Positions 22,806 through 34,400 of a stretch of DNA of 64,000 bases are shown here, piece by piece. The stretch lies in contig NC_086316.1 of the NCBI RefSeq assembly GCF_963924245.1, positions 59,749,763-59,813,762 of the forward strand, in the 5' to 3' direction. The position numbers and the translations under genes are program-made. This DNA comes from Chroicocephalus ridibundus (taxonomy: Eukaryota; Chordata; Aves; Charadriiformes; Laridae). Positions within the stretch are counted from its first letter, which is position 1. Each line of letters starts with the position of its first letter. The notes under the pieces are model-generated. The model was given only the letters and a program-made list of their open reading frames with translations, did not search any database and was not told the origin of the DNA.

Positions 22806-25185
22806 TACAAGTGAGCCTAGGGAGCAGCCCAGAGGTGCCCGAGTTTGTTGGCTGGCTGATGTTGTGGAGATCTCTACCCTGTCTTTTATGGCAGCCATTT
22901 GTACATGTGAGCATCTGTTGAGACTGGGCCTCTCCATTTCATTGTTCTAATTACTACTCATAAGCAAAGGCAATTGGCAACAGGTAGCTGTAAACCGTAA
23001 GGGAGGAGGGAAGCGATGAGTGTTACTGTAAGGTGCTGCAGTTGCACAGCCTAACAATTCATGCACCATGGGATTCAGAATTCTGCAGAATTTCATACTT
23101 TCAGTAAAAGTACACAGCTTAATACAGTTTAATACACAGTTTAATAAAAACATAATACCGGCCACATATAGGACGTAATTTTTGCTTGTTCCTCTTCTTT
23201 ATGCACTATTCAACATGCTTTTGTCTTACCTTACATTTTCTCTTTATATTAGTTCTACTTGTTTATGTGTTTATTACTACTGTTATTTTAAATATTAAAA
23301 AAATGCTCTGAGTTCCTGGCAGAGAGGAAGCTCTGTAAAAGCATGTGAGGAAGATGTTCCAGTACTCCCTTGCTCTGCATTTGTTCCGGATGCTGTATCT
23401 CCGTTAGTGTCTGCATCAGCCTTTTCTGCTGGTTACTCTGAGGCCATTTGGAAGAATCAAGATTGTGGGAAGTGGTTAGAGAATGCAGTAAACTTGGTAT
23501 TTGCAAAGTTTGAGCACATGAAGTATGGTTGTACTGGCAAAGTTAGTTTAGAGACCAGGGATATGCTGTGAAATAGAATTGCATGATAGTAATTGGCACT
23601 GGAAACTAACAGCTGATATTTCTGGACTGTATGTAAAATTATTATCCTGTTTTAAAGATTCACACTGTAACTTGTGCTCTCTATGAGGCTGCAAATATAT
23701 TCCTCCTTTGGTGCTGGCTTTGTAGGCAAACCTAATCATTCCACAGTTGTCTGTTGCCTCTGATTTCGAAAATGAGCATTAATGTTGCGGTCTGTATTAC
23801 TAGCCCGGGCACCATACAGAAATAAAACTCTTCCTCTTAAGAAGTTTTGCTGGAACATTTGACTCACAGGAAGCAAGTAAAAGTGAAACCTGATTCAGCT
23901 ACAGCTAAATCAGTTACTTGTTCTCACTCTGGGTTTATTTTCACAGTTGGTTGGGTTTTTTTTTTTTTCAGCTGAGTAATATTATCTGGAAGTACAGTTG
24001 ATGAAACTGTCTTATCAGACCAAGGTGTATCAAATGTAAAGATTTTTATACATCACAGCCTGACTGTATCAAAAACGCTTAAAGGAGAAAGGAACTGTGA
24101 AGTCTCTTCATATATGATAATCAGAATATGAGCAAAAATCAAAATTTTCTCAATTTACAATCTCTTTTGAGTCTTTCAGATTAATTTTACTATGGATGTG
24201 TATGGTGTTAGTAATCTTGGAAGTTAAGGTGACTGCGTAATTTAATTGCAAAGAAAAAATTATAGCAAAGGAACTCGAATGTGTCTACAGTTGTGTAGGC
24301 TGAAGACTGATGGTCCTGCATTCTTGGAGCTACCTTTCCAATATCTATTTTCAAATGTCAGCAATATCAAAGGCTGTTTTTACAGTAAAATTTAACCTAG
24401 TCACTTTAAACAATTTTTATGCCCTACTGGAGATAATCATTGTCTACATGAAATGAAACATCAATGTTGGCTTAAGTAAACCAAAACAATAGTGGACTTA
24501 AATTGAGAATTAGGTAGATTAGACGGATGTGTCAGTTCACAGAGACTGAAACTTTGGGGATGTGTGTATCAATTTTGACCAGACTTGGACAAAAGGAAAT
24601 TCAAGTATTGTCTACCTGAAAATGGTGATTGCATCAGTACTGCTACCACACGTGCATATTTCTGCCCAAATTTACAGCAGGAGCACCTCAGTCTCCCGCA
24701 TCCCAAGGCTGCGTCAAGCTTGCAGGGGTGCAGGCACGGCCTCCCTCTCCAGCCCAGTGAACACTGCTGGACAGCAGTGACAATAATTCCAAGAGGAATT
24801 TCCCTCCGGATTGGCCTTCAGCCTGCAGAGAGCTCCGTGACTGGGGAGCTCCCTGTGGTTGGTAACACGGCGCCTGGCCCGGGGGTCCCATCCGAGCTGT
24901 GACGCCTCTGTGTGTCTCCATATGGGTGCACTTGTGGCATTGATTTCCAAAAGTGCCTCTTGTTTGTGTGGGGATTTGGGAAGTGCTTTAGGAGTAAACA
25001 GGACTACCTTCTTGTCTTGTGTGTGCATTTGTAGGTGCAAATTGGGATACGCACGTTCAGCCAGCCACTAGAGAAGACTAGAAGAGAAGATCGTGCAAAG
25101 ATGACCCTGTTCAGTGCATCAAGAAATTCCATGTATTTAGTTCCTGGTTTCTTTTAAAACAAACTCCTAAAGCTGCTCGGCACCT

Positions 25186-25460
25186 CTGCCTCTGGGGATG
25201 GTGCAGCCAGGGCGCAGCCAGCCAGGCCCTGGCCGGGCATGCTCCGCTCAACCCGCAGCACCGGGAACCGGTTTGTCAGGGCCAGTGTGGGGCTGGGCAC
25301 CTCCCTCGGCGCCCCGGCCTGGGGCCCCTTCCCTCGGGTGAGGAGGAAGAGGAGACAAGGGAGCGATGAAGGGGCTGAGCCGCCTGCTGCGCGCCGGGGA
25401 GGATGCCATGCCGGGAGCGGGGGCAGCCAGCCATGACGGCCGTGAGTGCGCGGGGGTCGG
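25186..25460 (+). promoter_or_regulatory. ANKDD1B: CpG-rich promoter and first-exon region of ANKDD1B
   Basis: GC content and CpG density rise sharply around the first coding exon (gccggg, gcgccgggg, ggcgcccc), unlike the AT-rich surroundings. No TATA box is evident, which fits a CpG-island promoter. The transcription start cannot be placed from sequence alone. Confidence 0.65.
25366..25441 (+). CDS. ANKDD1B: ANKDD1B coding exon 1
   Basis: This 76-bp exon starts MKGLSRLLRAG and ends ggc-c before donor gtgagt (phase 1). The leftover base plus the first two bases of exon 2 give Leu. The N-terminus is not conserved enough for me to verify by recall, so start choice and exon 1 rest on phase, donor, CpG context and Kozak G at -3. 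Confidence 0.75.
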
Positions 25461-28400
25461 GGGCCAGGTGGCCCAGTGGCGGTGGGACAGCACTGTCAGG
25501 GCTGCCGGGATGGTGGGGTCCACCCCAAACCCCTTCTTGCCTCGACCAAATGACAAAATGAGCGTTGGAGGGGGAAAAGAGTGAGGAGAGGATGTGTCGA
25601 TGTGGGATCGGGAGCTGGGGTTTGGCACCTCCATCTTCCGAGGGACGGGTCCTGCAAATGGCCCAGCGGCCCCGCTTTAACTTCTCCCCTGCAGCTGTCC
25701 CAGGGGCTTCGCTGGCATTAGTCACATCCCAGGGGCTGAGCACCTGCTGACACCTTCACACCTGCTCTGGCACCCCCATTTTGGGGGGGCACACCAGAAT
25801 CAGAGGACCTTCCAGCCTCCGTGTGCTCAGCAGCACGACTCCCAGTGATGGGGTCTCCAGCTTCCATCCCGCAAACCGGTGGGTGGAAGAACTGCCTGCT
25901 CTGGCGTGGGCTGCAATTAGTGAAAACGGTTTATTTGTGGAAACTGAGAGCTGATTGTTAAACCCTGCCCGCGGCCCTGCCCTGTGATCGCAGCATGACA
26001 GCCAGGAGCCGTTCTCCTGGGCCGTGCTTCCTGCTGCCAGGCTGGCAAAGAGGGCAGATAAAGAACAGAAACAAATAAAGTAGCACTGTTGGACCCGATA
26101 GGTAGTTTTTTCCCATTACTTCTTTGAATTGGAAAATCATTATTTTAGAAAAAGATTCTTGTGACTTAACAAAATACCTCGTTTGCCCTAGTCATTTTAT
26201 TTCCAGTAACAAACAAGGAAACATAGAGAAAACATTGAAAATGTTACAAAACCATTACATTTTAGAAACAATAGAGTAAAATAATTTTTGTTGTCATTTG
26301 AATCTGAATATTGTTATTGGTTTTGTGTTTCACCTCCTTGGAACTCTTCAGCCAATTCAAATTCCTGAGTTTTTTCCATGTGCTTTTTGAGACAATGACA
26401 GATTTCATCCAGTGGAATCCACAACAGGAAATTAAAAATAGTAGGGTGGGGACCGGGGAAAAATTTCCATTGTCAATGAATACTGAAGCCTCTGGTGCAC
26501 ATTTTTACCTCATTGGAAGTCCTCCTTATTTGTGGTATTACTGGAAGACAGATTGAGGCTACTAAAAATAAGGTGTAAATATGAGGAAAGGAAAATTGAA
26601 GGTACCTCAAAGCTTGAGTTTCTTTTGAGAAAGACCTTCTGTTTTCAGGTAAAAAAAAACATTCACTTTTCTGCATCTTCTTACTTCCTTGCTCTTCCAA
26701 GAGAGGAGAAATTGTGGGATGTTCCACACAACACAGACAGGGCTCTCTACAAAGGAAATTAATTGATAAAATTACTACTTTTAGTTAGCTTAAAAGAAAA
26801 ACCATATATAATTATTTCATTGTTATAACATGAATATGTAGTTACGGTATAACCTGTAGGGCAATAAGCCAAACATTTTCTATGAAGCTGAAGAAAATAA
26901 TCCCCCAGAAAGATTGACAGCCACAAACAGATAATTGATTGCTGCTTGAAAATAGACCCGTTATTAATAATGCAAGGAGTGCCAAATCCTGGAGACCCCA
27001 GTTTGGAGAGAAAGCTTCCATAAATCTGTAGTCTGTCAGCTCTATAATGCTGTAATTTCATGCCTGAAAAAATCATTCTGCAAAAGCAGCAAGAGGTTGT
27101 GGAGCAAGTCAGTGCCGTGGTGTGTCTGGATTGCCACTGTTATTAACTCCTGAATTAAGAGGTATTAAAAAAGAGAGATTATTAAGAAACATCACACCCA
27201 AAGCAAAAGGTCTTGTTTTTAACAGCATATGGCAAGTTCGTGACTTCTGGACAAGAGAGAAAAGATCAGGTATTAGCTTTTTGTCAGAACTACAACAAAA
27301 CTGTCCTTGCCAATGCAGCAACACTAAAGAAACATCATTTTCTCTTGTTTCTTGAAGACAGTGCTAGTATACTGTTTGGGTTGTTCCCGAATATCCTGAG
27401 ATGCAGCAGCATTTATCTTTGCATCATACATGTGTGACTGAGTGACCATCAGCAGTCAGTAGGAATGAAGTGTGGCCTAATTGTAACTAATAGCAGCTAA
27501 TTGGTGTCCTACATTTTGTTTCTGTGTTTGCCACAAATCTGCCTTGAGCGAGATATCCTGCGACGATTGATTTACCCATGTTTGAAATCAAGGTAGTGGA
27601 AAGCTCTGCTGGATACTTCTTTAGGGCGTAGATTACAAAAACTACGCGTGAAGGCATTTATTTGGCAAAGGTCCCTCTTTGTGATGCTGGTTTTGCTGTC
27701 TGCCACGGTTCTTATCACAGGCGCCAGGGGTGCATTTTTATTTGCAACTGGGGTTTTTTTGTGGTTTTTTTTGGCTGTGACCCCATGTTGTAAAACAAGC
27801 AAGTAGTAGTCCGTGACTTCCAGAGAATTTTGCAGGATGCTTCTGTTTAAGGTACTTGGATAATGTAATAGGAAAACTGGAAACAGTTTTACAAGTGTCC
27901 AGTTTAATTTCTAGCTCATTTTGTACGGTATAACTATGATTATTCCCACTGAGATTATAATTATGGGTAACATGTAAAATGCAATTAAGTGAATGCCATA
28001 CTGATTTTCCTTAGTATGCTTTGCAGTCATACTGCCTCAAGCTGTATTCTCATTAGGCGTTAATGAACTTAGACATAATGCAGTAGAATGAAATTGCGTG
28101 AGAAGCCTCTGAGGAACAGATAATGGCTTCAGTTTCTAGTTCAACAGAGTGCTGTCCTCTTTGGTCATGTCATTGGACAAGCAACTTTCAGGCCAAAATA
28201 TTCTAGACAGCAGATATTTAAGTGATTCACTTTTTAAGTGTGATATGCTAGGAAATTAAAAATAAGTACTAACATTTTTGCAACTGATTTAACTGCTACA
28301 CTAATTTTTTTCTCAGTGATTAATTAGATATCAAGGTAGAAACATGAGAAACACTCTGACCTTTAAGTTAGCTAAGCCGGTTATCAGTCACAGGAATTTT

Positions 28401-31400
28401 ATTTTCCAAAGTTACTGAAGTTAGGTGTCTAAATGCACACTGCAGCTACCTGAGTTGACCATACAGATGTTCATTTTTGTATTGAGGTCCCAATTTAATA
28501 GTAAGTTCCACATTGTCACCAAATACCGAGGAAAAGTACACACCTTTCCCCCACGCACACCCCTGCCCCATATAACTCCTGGTTTTTTTGTTGGTGTTTG
28601 GGGGTGTTTTTTTTTCAGTTGGGTCGTACCACACGGTTACTGTATACATGTTGATGTGTTTTGGTGCTGTATTCTGTTTTAAAACAGAGAACTTTTCCAA
28701 GAATAGGCAATAAATGCTGCAGTTCGTACTGTTCACTGCTATGCCTCTAAGTACTTTGGGATCCATTTAGATGGCGAGAGCTTCATAAATGAACTCTTGT
28801 TCCTGTAAGCAGTGCAAATAACGGTAATCTGTGCTGTGAAAAGTCTACCTCTATTTGCGCTTAAGAGTTGAAACTAGAAACATCAGCCAGATGTCTCTAG
28901 AGGAGAAAAATGTAATCCTGGAACACTTCTGTGATGAGAAGGAAATGATTCTCATAACGTATGAAGTCAGGACAAATAACAGAAGGTAAGAACAGTATCA
29001 TCACACTGTTAGTTATGGCTATTTCTTTAGTAATACGATTTTTTCATCATGTTTTTCCACAGTGTTGCCAGATGAGAGAGAATTTCAATACGCTGCTAAA
29101 ATGAACAATTTGGAAACCATGGAAAAGCTGTTTTCAAAGAATGTTAATATAAATGCTGTAGATACCGTGAGTATGAAGCATCTGACAGATCACTGATCTG
29201 GAATGTGACTCCTGGGAGTTGCACGGTGGAATCCCAGCGCACTAGCCCTGTCAGCTGCAAGGTGGTGAGGCTGCGGGAGTCCCTTTTAGGACCTGATTAG
29301 GAAACGTTTCACGCGTCCAGTATGGACAGTAGGATTTGTGCAGCGCAACCCACAGGTCTTTCCATTTAGCCACCAGTCTGTGCATCACGTTGGGAACTAA
29401 GGAATTCTGAATTGCGGTCCCTGCTCTAATATTTACTCTGGTTTGGGGTGACTAATTTCTCAAGTTCCTCATCTTTCAGAGCAGAAGGACTTAACTTCAC
29501 AGTCACTTTGAGAATGGATTTATGCTGCTAGCATTACAAATTTCAAATGTGAGTTGTAATTGTTCAGTTTTTATGGAACCAGGGAAGCAATCTACCACAT
29601 CCTCTGGCTCCAGGCTGAGATCAGAGTTCAGATTTACCCTAGGTAGACAAAAATGCATTTCTTATGCTGACATCAACTCTACGCCTGAAATCTGAGGGTG
29701 TAGACTTCACAGTAACAAAATATAGGGCTGTGTTCCACTTGAGAGGTAGTTCAACAGCAATGGAGTGGTCATGATATTAATCTGGGAGTTATGGAGAACA
29801 GTTTGCCCTCAGTGGTGGTATAAATCACCTACTCACGAACATCCAATGTTACTTAATCATGGGTTCTGAAAAAACTTGCTTCCCATGCCCATATGCATTT
29901 TTTCCCCACAGGGGAATTGAGGAGATAGTACAGGTGCATTCCTTGGTTTGTTTGTGAAAAAGAGAGTGAGCAAAAGTTTCTTGTGAGTAAACTTCTCTTG
30001 AATAATGAGAGCATTCCTATCAATTACATAGTACTGTAAAAAGTCACTTAAAAAATAGTTCTTGCTTCCTTATTGCTTTCCAGAATTCAGGAAATTAAAC
30101 TAAATACTTTTCCAGTCCGGTAGTCTGAATCTTTACCCTGTCAACTTTAAATCAGACCTATAGTATAAGAGTTCTACTAGCATAGCTACATGGGTGTTGT
30201 GCATCGATTGATTCTTCTAGTGAGGAAGTAGCTTATACTGGCGAAATCATTCTTTTGTTATAAGCAAGGCTGCTAAAAGGCGAGTTTTGCTGATAGAACT
30301 ATTTCTGTGCAAGAGGCTCTTTCTTATGCACATCATAAATCCCACCTTTTTATGCTTTTAATGCATATAGCTGTAAATTTAGACTTATACATGGGTAAGT
30401 CAGCTGATTTGCATAGAAGCATAAGAGAACAAATCCAAGCTGACTTTTAAAGTTAATTCCTTAAATCACTGACATATCCTTGTATGGAAACTCTCAGTGA
30501 ATTATGTTAAACCCAGTTACGTTCACTTTAACTGAAAGCAAAATTCTGTCCACTAAAGTTTAATTCAATTTAACCAATCCTTTTTAAATTCACACCGTTA
30601 ATTACTTTAATGAAAAATTCATCAATTGTTCCTCATAAACAGTGAGCCTATTCACCTGTGTAAAATTACTCACTGTTTGCAAGGTGGAAGTTTTCATTTA
30701 CATAGACAATGACTCAGTCTGGGAAGGTGACTAACAGTGAGAGAGGAATCTCGTCATGCATTGCAGGGATATAGTCTGATTGCATAAATCTACTCCTCAG
30801 CTTTTCAAATACAACCATATAATAAAACAGTAAACATGGATGCTTCTTGTACTGCGTGCATCTCCTCTACGCAGCGTATGATTACTTAATCCCACTTTGA
30901 CATTTCAGTGAATTTCAGTGAAGGGATGATGCTATGTAGAGTAATGAAATCATTCTGTTTCTACAAGAAATCTTTAAGATAAATACCTGAATTCTATCCA
31001 AGGGAGCAAAAATGCATGTAAAGAGCAAGCGTGGCTCTTGAAGGAGAAATACGGTAACAACTACGTTTGTTGTAGTGAATTCAGTGAAATCAGAAATCAG
31101 TGAATTCAGAAATCCTGATCACCTGCACAAGGAAAAGAACTGTATTATGGACCTGACAACCAAAGCTTTGCTTATTTCAGCTGAAGCGTACCGCGCTCCA
31201 TTTTGCTGTTGCAAGAAGTCATATGTCGGTGGTGGATTTTCTTCTCCATCACAAAGCTAGACTTGATATGGCGGATCAGGTAAGCTGGTTTACATGTTTT
31301 CATTCACACAGTACAGGAACAGTTTAGGGTAAAAGTGAATATTTGCCTTATGCTCCCTGTTTTGCAAAGTTAAGTGCTTGCTGTAAATGCTTCAGTTCGT

Positions 31401-34400
31401 CTTAAGACTGCACACATTTGTATGAAAAACAAAACCATTGTCAGAGGAAAAACACATTGCCTAGAGCTCTGGCTGTGTTGAATACTTGAGTGAGCGCAAG
31501 GGTGGTTGTCCAAATATGCTCTCTGTGGTAGCTGTGTATTAATCATTGGGCAGTTTATATGAAAGCAATCACTAAAAGTAAAAATTAGTAAAGATCACTA
31601 GGAGCTCAGAAAGTAACTCCTTGTGTGCTTTCCCTCCATTTTTATGTGAGTAGCTTACTGCAAAACTGTCAGTTGCTCTGCGGGCTCCATGACATTAATA
31701 GTTTAGCAGTGTGTGGCTGATTTGGTTGGGCCAGACGGTGATCCACGGTGTAAGATTTGATTCAGGTATTAAAACTGAATGTATCGTATGTTATTAATAA
31801 ACAGGCTATTCAAAGCAATGGTTTTCCAGTGAACTGAGTAATGAAAATAGATGAATCATTTACCCTGAATCTTCCCCTGTTTGCTTCTTTCTCCTTAGGC
31901 ACCATATGGGGCAGTGTTTAATTTGTAAGTAAGGCAAATTCCAGGTTGTGGAGGGAGAAAGCTGCCTTGTTTTCCTATTGTGTTGGGATGAAAATAAGAT
32001 GAGAGAGACCTGTCAATTCTAGTTACCAGTGGCTCCTGGCTTGGGCATGTTCTTGAAGTATAGGTAACCATCTCCTTGTTAGTGCTACTTGAGTTGCTCT
32101 GAAACGTTCTCCCACGTTGCCCTGTCAGTGAAAACCTCACATGCTGCTTTGAAGAAATACTCCATCTTTCTGGACCCTATCAGCTTCTAAGCAAATCTTG
32201 CACTGTTGTAAGCAACGTTTCCCTTTTTGTCTGGCAAGCTGCAGACATTGCCTGCATGAGGAACTCTAAAATCAATAGTCTATGATGTAATGGCTAATAG
32301 GGTAGTTCTGCAAGAAGCGGACAGTTTTCTTTAAGTAGTTTACAGAGTACCCTGGGCATTGTATTAATGTAATTTTATTCTGTAACTATTGTAAGTTATT
32401 CTTTATGGCAAATTATTTTTCAGTGGCTATCATCCAGATTTGTTGGGGCAATAAGGTAACTCAAAACATTTTATGGGTCTTTTAATTATCTTGATAGGGT
32501 GCATTGAAGCCAGGCTGGAAATACAGACCCTCCCCTCATGTTGGGGTTCTATTAAAGACAGAGAATCTCATTCTAATTAAGCATTACCTTTTAATTATTA
32601 TCTGTCTTTAATTCTTAGATATTGTTAATCATCTTTGTTGAAAGACCGTTGGAAACACTCCATCATAATTAGCTTACAGAGCTTAAATATTATGATATTA
32701 CATATTGTATTTGACAGTGATTCATGTACTCTCTGGCAATTGCTTTGATCATGCAATTGATAAGAAAGAGAATGAAGATACTATGAAATTATTTCTTACT
32801 CCATTTTAGTTTCTGACATAATTTTTGTATTAATAAGCGCAAGGTCTTAAGCATTCTTAACATTTCTCAGTATAAAAAAATAAGCTGATTGAAAACACAC
32901 AATAGTGTTCTTAGCAGCGACGTGGTACTCCTTTACTTTGGAGACTTGACAAAACTCGTGGGGATAGTTAAGATGTTTATTGATTAAGAAGCACATCTCT
33001 AAGAAACCAATAATACATCACTTGTCTAATAAACACAACACTGTTATTAATAGTATTAATTCACAATTATATCACTCCAAGTCGCAGTGATTGTGTTACA
33101 ATTCTATTGCTTGTTATCAGTATTAGCACTGATACACAATTACATTACTGCAAAGAAATCTATACTACTAAGCTGTAATTATGTCACTTGTCCTTCTGCA
33201 CTTAATATCAAGGTAGAAGTTTATCCCTTCTTATCCGCCCTACCATCCCAGCTCGTTCTGATGTGGACCTGATGGAGAGTTTAACAGGAGAGCCCAAGGT
33301 GATCCCTTTCTGTATTGGGATGAGCTTGGGTCTGCAGGTCACCCTCACTACTGTCGACAGGAGCCCACAATCACAAGATTCTTCCCTTTTTTGTTCTCCA
33401 GCTGATTTTATACCTTATTTGCCTTTTCTTTTTTCTTTTTTTTTCCTGAACCCACCTTTTTGCTGCCCTTGTGCCTCCTTTTCTCCTCCCAGACTCCTCC
33501 TCCCTATCAAACAGCCCACGCATAGAATCACGCAGAGTGGCTGAGGTGGGAATGTTTGGAGATTACCTAGTCCAGCCTCCTGCTCAGAGAGAGGATGGTC
33601 AAGAAAAGCAGGTTGCTCAGAGCTATGTCCCATCGGGTTTTGATAATCTCCAAGGATGGAGACTCTATAGCCTCTCTGGGAAATAGACTCCAGTGTTTGA
33701 TCATCCTTCCTGTAAAAAAGGTTTTTCTTATGTTTAAGTGGATCTTCCTGTGCTTTAGTTTGTACCCATTGCCTCTTTCCCTGTCAATGGACACTGCTGG
33801 CTTCATCTTTTTTACTCCCTTCTATCAGGTATTTACACACAATGATAAGATCTACCTCAGCCTTCTTTGTCTGAACAGTCCCAGGTCTCTCAACCTCCCC
33901 TCATATGTCAGATGTCCCTTAATCATCTTTGTGGCTCTTTGCTGGACTCTGTGCAGTATTTCTATGTCTCTCCTATACTGGGAAGCCTAGAGCAGACACA
34001 GTACTCGAAGTGTGTCTCACCAGTGAGTAGAGGGGAAGAATCACCTCCCTTGGCCAGGCAGCAGTGCTCTTCCTAATGCAGCCCAGGATACCATTTGCCT
34101 TGTGTGCTGCAAGGGCACGTTCCTGGCTTGTGTTCAACTCAGTGTCCACCAGGAGCCCCAGGTCCTTCTCTGCTAAGCTGCTTCCCAGGCAGTTTGCCTG
34201 CAGTCAGTACTGATGCCTGGGGCTGCTCCTCCCCATGTACAGGACTTTGCATTTCCCCTTGTTGAATTTCATGAGGTTCTTGTCAGCCAATTTCTCCAGC
34301 CTATCGAGGTCCCTCTGGATGGCAGCACACCAATCTGGTCCACCAGCCACTCCTCCCAATTATTATAATTTATAAATTTGCTGCGGGTGCACTCTGCTCC

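Larger units (their letters stand above)
20541..25185. other. POLK-ANKDD1B intergenic region
   Basis: About 4.6 kb. It contains the antisense CR1 fragment at 21997-22805 and a C-run, and GC content rises from about 24690 toward the ANKDD1B promoter. Apart from the CR1-derived frame, the open frames here show no family signal and no splice context. Confidence 0.6.

Noticed and set aside
22389..22814. 141-codon + frame
   Set aside because: Antisense shadow of the minus-strand CR1 ORF2.
24585..25040. Overlapping 105-108-codon frames on both strands upstream of ANKDD1B
   Set aside because: GC-rich sequence lacks stops by composition; no family signal, no splice sites in phase with exon 1.
25248..25743. 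128- and 155-codon minus-strand frames over the CpG-rich region
   Set aside because: Pro/Ser/Arg-rich composition is expected from GC-rich antisense frames; they overlap the ANKDD1B first exon.
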